From Candidatus Tityobacter terrigena (lineage in GTDB: Bacteria; Vulcanimicrobiota; Vulcanimicrobiia; Vulcanimicrobiales; Vulcanimicrobiaceae), in NCBI GenBank assembly GCA_003156715.1, contig PMHO01000054.1, forward strand, positions 146,904 to 184,800: DNA of 37,897 nt, read 5' to 3'. Made by a program: the position numbers and the translations under genes. Position 1 is the stretch's first letter. Every line of letters begins with the position of its first letter. Positions 9,701 to 16,811 of the stretch are shown piece after piece. Under the pieces are notes generated by a model. It worked only from the letters and a program-made list of their open reading frames with translations, searched no databases and had not been told where the DNA came from.

Positions 9701-9908
9701 CAGTGGCGCCGGCAGCTCCAGCCGCCATTCGCTCGGAACGCCCGTTATGGGCGGCATGATTCTGTCGACGATCTTGAACCTCTTCATCGTTCCGGTCTTC
9801 TACGTGATCGTCGAGACGCTCAAAGAACGCGGATCGCGGCACAGAGGCGATGCGGCTCGCGAGCCCGCCGCCGGCGGCCCCAAAGAGCTCGAACCCGCGC
9901 GGCTGTAG
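6705..9908 (+). CDS. RND-family (HAE-1, AcrB-like) efflux pump permease
   Basis: This 1067-residue inner-membrane protein has the full length of AcrB-type proton-driven drug exporters. TM1 follows MIDFFLRRPIFA; the porter domains, 12 predicted TM helices and the duplicated layout are all there. The proton-relay residues are D408-D409 (GLVVDDAIVV) and K948 (ASKNAILIVEFAN), matching AcrB D407/D408/K940 almost residue for residue. That agreement supports the GTG at 6705 as start rather than the in-frame codon at 6621. No membrane-fusion protein or outer-membrane channel gene is adjacent, although AcrB pumps require both. Partners must be encoded elsewhere, or the gene is an orphan. Substrate cannot be predicted. 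The gene ends 6 bp from a convergent gene. Confidence 0.95.
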   Translation: MIDFFLRRPIFAAVCSMIILLAGIVTIPTLPIAQFPKIAPPVVTVSATYTGASAQAVEDSVTTPLEEAINGVQGLRYMSSQSSNDGSSTITCTFNLERDLDAAANDVQNAIVTAQAQLPNEVNLAGVTVGKNAGNFVMALGLSSSDPNTSSLFLSNYADLYISNELKRVQGVSNVVIFGERKYAMRLWLDPKRLADHGVAATDVVNALQDQNVQVAAGAIGQAPTNGNQPYEMSVRAVSRLSTPDQFDRLIIKNTPDGGHVYLSDIGHAELGAETYTSDLHFNGRSAVGLGIVALPTSNALDVSKQVRAEMKLIAQKFPRGMYYDIAFDATTFVDESIHEVIITLLFAIVLVVAVIYLFLQDWRTTLIPAITIPVSLIGTFALMKVLGFSINTLTLFGLTLATGLVVDDAIVVIENIARYIQEKKMTPLAGAAAAMKEITGAVVATSLVLLAVFVPVAFFPGTTGQLYKQFALTIVCSITISLFNALTLTPTLSALLLGRQQPPRGGFFAAVNFGIARLRRMYHATLGGLVRFRFAIVGMFVLALVLTGFLFKTTPTGFTPDEDQGYFIATVQAPEGSSMDYTERVTKHVEEIMRKRPDVLRIFDVIGFGFSGNGSNVATMFILLKDWHDRPGFSHTVYSLLYGPGGLAYDFARIPEAQIFAFNPPSIQGVGNFGGFQYELQDQGNVGLDKLDAVAYQFMGAASRDPKLRGVFTTFRNDSPQLVVVPDREKAQSLGVPLENIFTTMQIYLGSLYVNNFDYLNRSYRVYVQADTAYRATVKDLQNIYVGSSSGAIMPLTTLITTTQEKSAPVITHYNLFRSIELNGQPGPGYGSGDAIAEMDRLAGQFETNGIGHEWSGISLDEIESGSLSALIFALGLIVVYLVLAAQYESWTDPLIILMSVPLAILGALLAIVGRDIVASFVPSVGFVLADVYAQVGFVMLIGLASKNAILIVEFANQLRDQGYDIVSAAKKAAETRLRPILMTSFAFIFGIMPLVLASGAGSSSRHSLGTPVMGGMILSTILNLFIVPVFYVIVETLKERGSRHRGDAAREPAAGGPKELEPARL

Positions 9909-9914
9909 TCTTCG

Positions 9915-10499
9915 CTATCCGCCGCCGACGACGACCGGACTGCGGCGGCGCCGGACCGAGCTTTTCGTCTCATGCAGCATCGGGTCGCCGAGCCCATCGC
10001 GCCGGTAGGCGTGCATCTGATCGACGGTTTCGGCCGCGCTGTGGGCGACCCACTCGGCCGAGCGTCCTGCCAAGAGTTTGCGAATTCGTACCGGTGAGCC
10101 CGCGGCGACCACCCCCGGCGGGACGGTCGCGTCGACGGTAACGACGCTGCCGGCGGCCACCACCGCGCTTGCCCCGACGCTGGCTCCCTTCAGCACGACG
10201 GCGTTGCTGCCGACCAGCGCGCCGTCTTCAACCGTGCAGTCGTCGAGAACCGCGCAATGCCCAACGGTCACGTCGTTTCCGACCACGGTCGTGCGCTTCT
10301 CGCGCGCGTGAATGACGGCGTTGTCCTCGATCGAGCTGCGTGCGCCGATGCGGATCGAGCCCTTGTCCGCGCGCAGCACGACCCCGAACCAGACGCTGGA
10401 TTCCTCGCCGACGGTTACGTCGCCGACAAGCACAGCCGTGGGCGCGATGAAAGCCGAAGCGGCGACGCGCGGGGTCTTGCCGCGATATTCGATGTACAT
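9915..10499 (-). CDS. Gamma-carbonic-anhydrase-like hexapeptide-repeat protein, one zinc ligand changed
   Basis: This 194-residue protein is a left-handed beta-helix of the YrdA/PaaY/gamma-carbonic-anhydrase family, with hexapeptide repeats between residues about 11 and 135 and a C-terminal helix. In this family three histidines bind zinc: one in a VIH motif and two in VGHxAxLHG. Here H64 (AVIH) and H81 (TVGH) are present, but the third is Asp86 (AVLDDC). Metal binding may therefore be altered or use a mixed His/Asp set, and carbonic anhydrase activity should not be assumed. The ATG is at 10499, with a GAGGAG-like site complementary to 10511-10516. It is divergent from livK and convergent with the RND gene. 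Confidence 0.85.
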   Translation of the reverse strand: MYIEYRGKTPRVAASAFIAPTAVLVGDVTVGEESSVWFGVVLRADKGSIRIGARSSIEDNAVIHAREKRTTVVGNDVTVGHCAVLDDCTVEDGALVGSNAVVLKGASVGASAVVAAGSVVTVDATVPPGVVAAGSPVRIRKLLAGRSAEWVAHSAAETVDQMHAYRRDGLGDPMLHETKSSVRRRRSPVVVGGG

Positions 10500-10644
10500 A
10501 GATGCATAACTCCTCTAGTCGTGTGTACGAGGCGCAAACCGCGTGAAGGGCTCTCTGCTGCGCCAGGTTGCTGGACGGCGCGGGATTCTGGAATGGTTCG
10601 ATGAATTCGAAATTCACTTTTCGGTCACCCACGAAGGGGAACGT

Positions 10645-11865
10645 GTGAAGCTGTTTCGCTTATCGACGGCCGGGGCCGTCATTGTTGCAGTCCTTTCTTC
10701 GCTAGGCGCGCCACAAGGCGGCAACGCGCAGAGCGGTCCGATCCACATCGCCGTCATCACCGACATGTCGGGGATCTATTCCGCGATTGCGGGACGAGGG
10801 GCCGTCGAGGCGACCAAAATGGCCGTTGAGGATTTCGGCGGGTCGGTCTTAGGGCGTCAGATCGTCGTCGACGCAATCGACCACCGCAACAACGGTCCCG
10901 AAGCGGCGACCAAGGCGCGGGAGGCATTCGATAACGGCGCCGAGCTCGCGATGGACGAGACAAACTCGGCGGTGGCGCTTGCGGTCGACGCGGTCGCCAA
11001 GGAGAAGCACAAGCTCGAGATCGTCACCGGCGGAGCGACTTCGGCCCTGACCGGCGCCTCTTGCAGCAAGTACACGTATCACTATGCCTACGATACGTAT
11101 GCGCTCGCGGCGTCGACCGGGCGCAACATCGCCCGTCAACCGAACGGAAAGACCTGGTACGGGATCGTGCCAAATTACGCTTTCGGTACGCAGATGCTCG
11201 CCGATTTCACCGCGGCCATCAAGCCCGAAGGGGCGAGCTTCATCCATGCGGACATGGTTCCGGTCGCCAATGCGGACTTTTCATCGTATCTGCTGGCGGC
11301 CAAGAACTCGGGAGCGCAGGTCCTCGGCGTGCTCAATGCCGGGGCCGACACGGTGAACACGATGAAACAGGCAAAGCAGTTCGGCCTCGACAAATCGATG
11401 AAAATTGCCGTCGGCTTGCTCTTCCTCTCGGACGTCGACGCGCTCCCCGACGTTTTCGCGGGCTCGCGCATCACGACGTCGTGGTACTGGAACGAGGATG
11501 CGGCAGCGCGTGCCTGGGCCGATCGCTTTACGAAACGGCTCGGCGGCGGGCTACGCCCGACCTCCATTCAGGCGGCCGACTACTCGGCAACCTGGCAGTG
11601 GCTGCAGGCGGTCAAGGCCGTCGGCTCGGTCGACGCTGACAAGGTCGTCGCCTACCTCGACGGCCGGCAGTTCAACGACTTTTACGCACATGCCGCCGAG
11701 TGGCGAGCGCGCGACCACCGCGTGACGCACGAGATGTACGTGGTCGACGTGCTGCCCAAGGAACAGATCAAGGAACCGCACGCGTGGTTCAAGATCGTCC
11801 AGGTCATGCCGCCGAGCCGCGCCTTCCGGCCCGAATCCCAGTCGGTATGCGTCAAGACCTGGTAG
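10645..11865 (+). CDS. Branched-chain amino-acid-type ABC transporter binding protein
   Basis: This 406-residue periplasmic binding protein is of the LivK/HAAT class (type I Peripla_BP_6 fold). A signal peptide of about 28 residues (KLFRLSTAGAVIVAVLSSLG, then AQS) is followed by the family's opening strand IHIAVITDMSG and by the helix ending in AVEATKMAVEDFGG, with GRQIVVDAIDHRNNGPEAA typical of the ligand cleft. It should deliver an amino acid or related small acid to the permeases encoded next. The GTG at 10645 is chosen because it begins the signal peptide and has GAAGGGGA 6 nt upstream; the open frame extends to 10543 without support. Ligand identity (Leu/Ile/Val, urea, aromatic acids) cannot be read from the sequence. 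Confidence 0.9.
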   Translation: MKLFRLSTAGAVIVAVLSSLGAPQGGNAQSGPIHIAVITDMSGIYSAIAGRGAVEATKMAVEDFGGSVLGRQIVVDAIDHRNNGPEAATKAREAFDNGAELAMDETNSAVALAVDAVAKEKHKLEIVTGGATSALTGASCSKYTYHYAYDTYALAASTGRNIARQPNGKTWYGIVPNYAFGTQMLADFTAAIKPEGASFIHADMVPVANADFSSYLLAAKNSGAQVLGVLNAGADTVNTMKQAKQFGLDKSMKIAVGLLFLSDVDALPDVFAGSRITTSWYWNEDAAARAWADRFTKRLGGGLRPTSIQAADYSATWQWLQAVKAVGSVDADKVVAYLDGRQFNDFYAHAAEWRARDHRVTHEMYVVDVLPKEQIKEPHAWFKIVQVMPPSRAFRPESQSVCVKTW

Positions 11866-11890
11866 GAAATCCGCAGTAAGCCGTACTAGG

Positions 11891-11923
11891 GCGTGGGGCC
11901 GGTGTTGAGCACCGGCCCTACGC
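11891..11923 (+). terminator. Intercistronic 14-bp hairpin between binding protein and permease
   Basis: GCGTGGGGCCGGTG at 11891-11904 pairs with CACCGGCCCTACGC at 11910-11923 (one G-T wobble) across a 5-nt loop. No T tract follows; a GGAGGAG ribosome-binding site for livH comes 5 bp later. Such structures after a binding-protein gene often stabilise its mRNA or attenuate transcription into the permease genes, giving excess binding protein. That role is inferred from position. Confidence 0.6.
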
Positions 11924-11943
11924 GCTTTGGAGGAGACCCTCCC

Positions 11944-12861
11944 ATGATCGATGCGTCGCCGTTCATGCTGGCTCAGGCTTCGTTCGGCTGGGACTATATC
12001 TTGACGCAGCTTTTCAACGGTCTGGTGCGGGGCGGCTTTTACGCGCTGCTTGCTCTGGGCTTGAGCATCATCTTCGGTATGCTGCGGATCGTGAACTTCG
12101 CGCACGGCACGATGTACATGCTCGGCGCGTTCGTCGCGTACTATGGCGCGCAGTTGATCCACCTGCCGTTTTTTGCGGCGCTGATCGTCGCTCCGGTCGC
12201 CGTCGGCGCCTTTGGTTTGCTCGTTGAAACGACGCTCTTGCGCCGTCTGTACGACGTCGACCCGCTCTACAACTTGCTGCTCACGTTTGCGCTCGTGCTC
12301 GTGATCGAAGATCTCATGCGGCTCTTGGCCGGGCCGCTCGGGTCGCCGTACGAAACGCCTGCCGTTTTGTCAGGCGCAACCAACCTTGGCTTTACCCTTT
12401 ATCCAACCTACCAGCTTTTCGTCATCGTCGTGTGCATCGCCGTTTGTGCGATCGTCTACCTCATCATCGAACGCACCGCGCTTGGCGCGCGCATTCGGGC
12501 CGCGACCGAGAAGCCCGAGCTGACGCGCGCCTTTGGAATCAACACGCGGCGCTTGATCAGCGGCGTCTTCGCTTTCGGAGTGGCGCTGGCCGCCTTCGCC
12601 GGCGTGCTCAATGCGCCGAGCACGAACGTCTCGCCGACGATGGGCGACGCAATCATCATCAACACATTCGCTATCGTGGTCATCGGCGGAATGGGCTCCA
12701 TTTTGGGATCGATCGTAACCGGCTTTGCGCTCGGCATCATAGCGACCATCGGTGCCGTCTACTATCCGCCCATTTCGAATACGCTGATCTTCATCGTCAT
12801 GGTGCTGGTCATCTTGTTTCGTCCGGCCGGGCTGTTCGGCACCGCGGAGCGAACCACGTGA
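11944..12861 (+). CDS. livH: HAAT ABC transporter permease, LivH-type
   Basis: This 305-residue integral membrane protein is one of the two permeases of a branched-chain amino-acid-type importer. The LivH signatures are clear: GLVRGGFYALLALGLSIIFG, RIVNFAHG near residue 50, and the cytoplasmic EAA-like loop around 'RAATEKPELTRAFGIN' near residue 185 that contacts the ATPases. About eight TM segments are visible. The ATG at 11944 follows a strong GGAGGAG site; the in-frame GTG at 11893 lies inside the preceding hairpin and is unlikely. The gene is followed through a TGATG junction by a 16-codon mini-ORF and then livM. Confidence 0.94.
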   Translation: MIDASPFMLAQASFGWDYILTQLFNGLVRGGFYALLALGLSIIFGMLRIVNFAHGTMYMLGAFVAYYGAQLIHLPFFAALIVAPVAVGAFGLLVETTLLRRLYDVDPLYNLLLTFALVLVIEDLMRLLAGPLGSPYETPAVLSGATNLGFTLYPTYQLFVIVVCIAVCAIVYLIIERTALGARIRAATEKPELTRAFGINTRRLISGVFAFGVALAAFAGVLNAPSTNVSPTMGDAIIINTFAIVVIGGMGSILGSIVTGFALGIIATIGAVYYPPISNTLIFIVMVLVILFRPAGLFGTAERTT

Positions 12862-12911
12862 TGTCCGCGCGCGCTACGGTGCCGCAGCTCCGCGAGCGGT
12901 TGGGCGCGTGA
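12861..12911 (+). CDS. Possible 16-residue relay ORF between livH and livM
   Basis: An ATG at 12861 overlaps the livH stop (TGATG) and opens a 16-codon frame, MSARATVPQLRERLGA, whose stop overlaps the livM GTG (GTGA at 12908-12911). livM has no clear ribosome-binding site of its own. The mini-ORF could pass ribosomes from livH to livM by two-step coupling. It may equally be an accident of the overlap; no homology is claimed. Confidence 0.3.
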   Translation: MSARATVPQLRERLGA

Positions 12912-13918
12912 GCCTCTCGCTGATCCAGGGACGGCGCGGTCTCTTGGTTGGTGGCATGCTGTTCGCGGCCGGACTCGTCTTGCCGTACGTCGTCTACCCC
13001 GTCTTCGCAATAAACCTGGTCTGCTTCGCGCTCGCGGCCGTCTCATTCGACTTGCTTCTCGGGTTTACGGGCCTGCTTTCGTTCGGGCAAGCGATGTTCT
13101 GGGGCGGCGCGGGCTACGTTGCGACCATCCTCATCAAGGGCGGAACCGGCTCGTTCGTGGTCGCCGTGCTCGGCGCCGTCGCGTACGCACTGGTTTTGGC
13201 GCTGGCCGTTGGTTTCGTGGCGGTCCGGCGCAGCGGCATCTATTTCGCGATGATCACGCTCGCCATCGCGGAGATCCAATACTTCCTGGCGTTCCAGTTG
13301 GCCGATCTGACGGGCGGTGAAAACGGCATCCAGATCGTGAGCCGCGGGACGCTTTTCGGGCTCTCGCTCGAAGACGACAAAGTCTACTATTACTTGGTGC
13401 TCGTCGTGGCGGTGCTCAGCGTGGCGTTCGCGGTGCGCGTCGTCAGCTCGCCGTTCGGAGCCGTACTGGCCGCGATGCGTGAGAACGAGGTGCGCGCGCG
13501 CAGCGTGGGTTACCGCACCGAAAGCTTCCGGTTGGCAGCGTTCGTCATGTCGGGGGCGCTAGCCGGCTTAGCAGGCTCGCTCTTTGCGATCGGCAACCGG
13601 CTCGCAGGCCTGGACGGGGTCGATTGGCACACCTCCGGAGCGATCGTCATGATGACGATCCTAGGCGGAATCGGCACGATTTTCGGACCGATCGTCGGGG
13701 CGGCCCTGTTCGAGTCGCTCGACTACTTCGTCTCGAAGACGCCCATCGGCGACAAAACGAATATCGTGATGGGTACCGTGTTCGCGATCGTCATTCTGGT
13801 CGCGCGGCGCGGCATCGTCGGCGAGATCCTGCACCGCTTCTTCGCGCCGCGCAAACGTTTGGTCGAAGACGAAGACCAGCCCGACCGCCTGATCGTCGAC
13901 CCCGAACCGTCGGTTTGA
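12908..13918 (+). CDS. livM: HAAT ABC transporter permease, LivM-type
   Basis: This 336-residue permease is the second membrane subunit of the importer. LivM hallmarks are GFTGLLSFGQAMFWGGAGY near residue 55, the loop VSSPFGAVLAAMRENEVRARSVGY near residue 185 and the glycine-rich TILGGIGTIFGPIVGAALFE near residue 250. About nine TM segments are present, with a charged C-terminal tail. The GTG at 12908 overlaps the stop of a 16-codon ORF; no strong ribosome-binding site is present. The livG and livF ATPase genes that normally follow directly are absent here. Instead a hairpin and unrelated genes follow, and a livG-livF pair lies at 29.1-30.6 kb on the opposite strand, presumably completing the same transporter. 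Confidence 0.94.
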   Translation: MSLSLIQGRRGLLVGGMLFAAGLVLPYVVYPVFAINLVCFALAAVSFDLLLGFTGLLSFGQAMFWGGAGYVATILIKGGTGSFVVAVLGAVAYALVLALAVGFVAVRRSGIYFAMITLAIAEIQYFLAFQLADLTGGENGIQIVSRGTLFGLSLEDDKVYYYLVLVVAVLSVAFAVRVVSSPFGAVLAAMRENEVRARSVGYRTESFRLAAFVMSGALAGLAGSLFAIGNRLAGLDGVDWHTSGAIVMMTILGGIGTIFGPIVGAALFESLDYFVSKTPIGDKTNIVMGTVFAIVILVARRGIVGEILHRFFAPRKRLVEDEDQPDRLIVDPEPSV

Positions 13919-14264
13919 GCGGCCCGGCGCAGCCCGTGCCGATTGGTGCCTTCAAGAGGGTCGGGTGCTCCGTCCCTGCCCTCTTGCGGAAAGGTCTTGC
14001 CTTCGCTAGTATCTTTCTTGACGCCGGGCGGTGGAGTTCGCCCCGCGACCGTTCGCAAGACCGCCCGTTTGGGCCAATGACTCCTGTTGCTTGACTCGCC
14101 GCTTTGGTGCAGCAGTAGGAGACCTCGGTGTTGTCGTTCGATCATGGAGCCCCACGTCGTGTTGGCGCGCCGCTACCGCGACTACCTCTAGCCGGCCTCG
14201 CTTGGGCCGTGCCGGCGAACGGCGCTATGCGCCACCGCGAAGCACGGGCGGAGTTGAGGGCGCA
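13919..14264. other. Intergenic region after livM
   Basis: This 346-bp stretch holds the hairpin at 13954-13985 and a lone TTGACT at 14091-14096 with no convincing -10 partner. A reading frame running through from 14031 gives Arg/Ser-rich low-complexity protein and is not believed as a gene. Nothing else is supported. Confidence 0.5.
13954..13985 (+). terminator. Hairpin downstream of livM
   Basis: AAGAGGG at 13954-13960 pairs with CCCTCTT at 13979-13985, with an inner GGG/CCC stem separated by a 2x2 internal loop. It lies 35 bp after the livM stop. There is no T tract, so termination would not be of the classical intrinsic type. Confidence 0.45.
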
Positions 14265-14384
14265 ATGAACATTGGAAAGCCGCAGCGAGAGCTTGAGGCT
14301 CCCACGGAGCTCCCGATTCCGCAACCGCTTGAAACGCCTTCGCCTCAGCCTGCTCAACCTTCTCAGCCACTGGTTCCAGCGTGA
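14265..14384 (+). CDS. Small Pro/Glu-rich protein of unknown function
   Basis: This 39-residue protein starts MNIGKPQRELEAPTELP and continues as a Pro/Gln/Glu-rich tail. Short proteins with an 'M-x-I/V-G-x-P-x-R' head and an acidic proline-rich tail occur in many bacteria as conserved small ORFs of unknown function; that resemblance is from memory. The ATG at 14265 has GAGG about 8 nt upstream, and the stop overlaps the next gene as TGATG, which argues for real translation. It is the first of three small genes that run toward the MutS-like pair. Confidence 0.55.
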   Translation: MNIGKPQRELEAPTELPIPQPLETPSPQPAQPSQPLVPA

Positions 14385-14806
14385 TGCCGCCGGCATGCCT
14401 CCAGAAGGTTAGGGTCGATGCGCCAATCATTGCCTGGCGCGTGTGGCGCGTTGCTCCGGCCGGATTCGTCGCGTTCCTCAAGTCGGCGTTCCGAGAGGAT
14501 CTTTGGCCGGCCAGCGCCCTCTTCCGATCGCTCGTTCTTCCGCATGCAGAGAACACCGCGGGCATTTACGGTCTCTTCACGCGAGAAGAAGCCGTCGCAG
14601 CATTGAAGCTGAGCTCGCCGGAGCGGCGCGGCATCTTCGTTGGCGATCCCGGCGTTTTCGGGACCGTCGCTCTCGGAGGGAAAATCATCGAACACGAACG
14701 TGGCTATCGCGCTGCGGTCGCTTACCCACAGCACCTGTATTGCGCCAATATCAAAACCGCCCAAGTTCTAGCGAGAACCTACGGTTGCGAAGCAGAATGC
14801 GCGTGA
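14384..14806 (+). CDS. Uncharacterised protein, 140 aa
   Basis: I do not assign a function. The 140-residue protein has the features 'APIIAWRVWRVAPAGFVAFL' near its start, 'NTAGIYGLFTREEA' in the middle and a C-terminal half with 'GTVALGGKIIEHERGYRAAV' and AYPQHLY. This layout (Ala-Trp-Arg-hydrophobic start, a GIYA-like centre, then a 'G-x-V-x-x-x-G-x-V-V/I-E-H-E-x-G-W/Y-R-A' strand pair) resembles a widespread family of soluble hypothetical proteins, where a Cys pair often precedes GIYA; no such cysteines are seen here. The start is ATG 14384, overlapping the upstream stop (TGATG); GTG 14381 is in frame too. It is likely translationally coupled with the 39-residue gene. Confidence 0.65.
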   Translation: MPPACLQKVRVDAPIIAWRVWRVAPAGFVAFLKSAFREDLWPASALFRSLVLPHAENTAGIYGLFTREEAVAALKLSSPERRGIFVGDPGVFGTVALGGKIIEHERGYRAAVAYPQHLYCANIKTAQVLARTYGCEAECA

Positions 14807-14846
14807 AAGAAAGCGCGGGCGAGCGACAGACACGGGGGGACGATCG

Positions 14847-15266
14847 TTGCTGGTAGATCGCCTCAGGCTCTGGTTCGGAATCCTTCCAGCCCGGCGCGCG
14901 TCGCCGCCTCTACGTTCCGGTCCGCTTGACGAAGACCCGCAGCAGCTCCGAGCTCGCTGCCGCGAGCTTGAAGGACGCATTGAAAAGCTCGGTAACGAAC
15001 TCAATTCGCGCTCCGAACAGCTCTACGCGCTCCAGCAGCACTACTCTTCCGAACATTTTCGGCTGGCCGAATCGATGCGCAATCTGCGCACGGAGGAAAT
15101 GCGTTCCGCGGGGGCTCGGGCTCAGAGCGACGTCGTCTTGCAGCGCTATCGTAACCTTCAAGATCGGATCGCGTTGCTCAAGGCGAGGCTGCGTCGCCAT
15201 GAGGAGGTCGAGGATGCCTACTTCGATGCTGCACCCCTGGTCGTCAAGCTGCCCGAAGAACGGTGA
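14847..15266 (+). CDS. Coiled-coil protein of unknown function
   Basis: This 139-residue protein has a basic N-terminus of about 25 residues, and then residues about 34-118 form a long, highly charged helix with heptad-like spacing (RARCRELEGRIEKLGNEL, and later RYRNLQDRIALLKARLRR). The C-terminus is short and mixed (YFDAAPLVVKLPEER). The start is a TTG at 14847 with GGGGGGA upstream; no better start exists, so the N-terminus is uncertain. Its last 49 bp overlap the 3' end of the convergent MutS-like gene, which is unusual. It may be a structural or adaptor protein for a neighbour; that is speculation from position only. Confidence 0.55.
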   Translation: MLVDRLRLWFGILPARRASPPLRSGPLDEDPQQLRARCRELEGRIEKLGNELNSRSEQLYALQQHYSSEHFRLAESMRNLRTEEMRSAGARAQSDVVLQRYRNLQDRIALLKARLRRHEEVEDAYFDAAPLVVKLPEER

Positions 15267-16768
15267 GCGCCGTCGTCGTCTGCGAATATCTGTCTGTATA
15301 GATCCTCTCCGTAACTCGTCTCCAACGGTTGCCCCTGAGTGACTATGAACGTGCGCGTTCCGTCGGGCAGGCGACCGGCCCGCAGGAACAGCCGGCCAGG
15401 TACGTCTTCGGCGTACAGGCGGCGCGCGAACTCATACTGATGGGTGACGCAGACGACTTTGATATGACGCTCGATCAGAGCGGTAACGACCTGCCGCGCA
15501 ATCTCCGAGCCCTCGCGCTCGTTGGTTGCCGCGAACGATTCGTTCAACAACACGAGGGAGTTGGGCACGAGGCCGTCGATGATTGAGCTCATCCGGCTCA
15601 GCTCTTCATCGAACTTACCGCTCTTCATTGCAACATCTTCCTCCCGCCTGTAGTGCGTGAATATCCGCTCGCACACATTCGCGGCGAACGTCTGCGCCGG
15701 CGCAAACATGCCGCACTGCATCATGAGCTGTGAGAGGCCAATGCTGCGCAGGAAGGTCGATTTGCCACCCTGATTGGCGCCGGTGACGATCACCAAATCC
15801 TTGTCATCGGCCTGCAACTCGTTGCCGATGACCCGGCTTCCTAGCTTCAATGCCAGGCAAACATCGTAAAGCCCGGTCGCCGAGTGCCTGCGCTCGGCGG
15901 GGACGCTCGGCCGTGGAAAGCACAGCGGTTCCCCCTGCACCAAGAGCCGGCCGTGCAGGTTCAGGCAACCGACGTAGAAGGCCAGCTCCGTGCGCAGCAT
16001 GTTGAAGAAGCTCACGATGTGTTCGGTCGACTGCGCCAGGGCGTTTGCGACGAGATTGATTCCCCGGTCCCGCAGCTCCGAGAGCGCCCGGCTGCCGCCT
16101 TCGTCGCGATCGGGCAGCTGGAACGAATAGGCCGGGGGGCCGGTCGCGAAGATGCGTGTCAACCAACCGCCCTCCCTCGCCTTTTCCCGGCGCAGGGTGT
16201 AGCTCGCGCCTTTGGTTCCCTCGCCCAACTGCGCGCTGATGAAGACGCGATCGTGAACCTTCAGCTGCTTGAGATGGTGGCGAACCGTCGCGAAGTAGTC
16301 GTCCCCGAGTTCGCCGCGAAGCATCGCAAAGAGTGCCCTGAAGCCCTCGGATTCGAATGCCGCGGCGTGCTGGTCGGCAAGACCCCTCAAGCGTCGCAGC
16401 ATGTCCACCAGCATTTCCATGCCCTCGACCGAGCGGTGGAGGACCCAGCCCGGATAACGCGCCAGGCGGCCCAGATAGTACTTGCGGACGGACGCGATCG
16501 TCTCGACTGCAAGGTCGTACATCTCTCTGACGGCGGCCTCGTTCCGCAGGCAGTCCTTGAGGATATCCTGCCGATAGAGAATCGTATCGACTTCCACCGA
16601 ACTGGCCAGCAGCGCCTTTCTGACGACTTCGGTCAACCACGTGTCTCCGCGGGACATCGCCGCAAACAAGGTGGGCAATTCCAAATCCGCAACGAGCGCC
16701 TCCTCGTACGGCCGCGCTTCCTGCCCTAAATCGAAGTCGCGGTCGCGGTACATGAGGTGGGCCTTCAT
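15218..16768 (-). CDS. MutS-like ATPase A of a tandem pair
   Basis: This 516-residue protein has the core (lever/clamp-like helices, about 1-290) and C-terminal ABC-type ATPase domain of the MutS family, but not the N-terminal mismatch-recognition domain with its Phe-x-Glu motif. The Walker A loop is TGANQGGKST with K336. Walker B ends N409-E410 (SLVLLNESF), where canonical MutS has Asp-Glu. The switch histidine is kept (VCVTHQYEF). E410 should still allow hydrolysis, but the missing Asp changes magnesium coordination. The ATG is at 16768. It is downstream of a second MutS-like gene with a 43-bp gap, almost certainly one operon, and the two products probably pair. A classical mismatch-repair role is unlikely; recombination, DNA-structure or defence roles are open. 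Confidence 0.85.
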   Translation of the reverse strand: MKAHLMYRDRDFDLGQEARPYEEALVADLELPTLFAAMSRGDTWLTEVVRKALLASSVEVDTILYRQDILKDCLRNEAAVREMYDLAVETIASVRKYYLGRLARYPGWVLHRSVEGMEMLVDMLRRLRGLADQHAAAFESEGFRALFAMLRGELGDDYFATVRHHLKQLKVHDRVFISAQLGEGTKGASYTLRREKAREGGWLTRIFATGPPAYSFQLPDRDEGGSRALSELRDRGINLVANALAQSTEHIVSFFNMLRTELAFYVGCLNLHGRLLVQGEPLCFPRPSVPAERRHSATGLYDVCLALKLGSRVIGNELQADDKDLVIVTGANQGGKSTFLRSIGLSQLMMQCGMFAPAQTFAANVCERIFTHYRREEDVAMKSGKFDEELSRMSSIIDGLVPNSLVLLNESFAATNEREGSEIARQVVTALIERHIKVVCVTHQYEFARRLYAEDVPGRLFLRAGRLPDGTRTFIVTQGQPLETSYGEDLYRQIFADDDGAHRSSGSLTTRGAASK

Positions 16769-16811
16769 CGGCCGCGCCGCTCCCCGGCGCGCGTGCTGAC
16801 CGGCATCGCGC

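Noticed and set aside
14031..14264. N-terminal extension of the 39-residue gene back to 14031
   Set aside because: The extra 78 residues are Arg/Ser/Pro-rich with no motif, and a good ATG with a ribosome-binding site exists at 14265.
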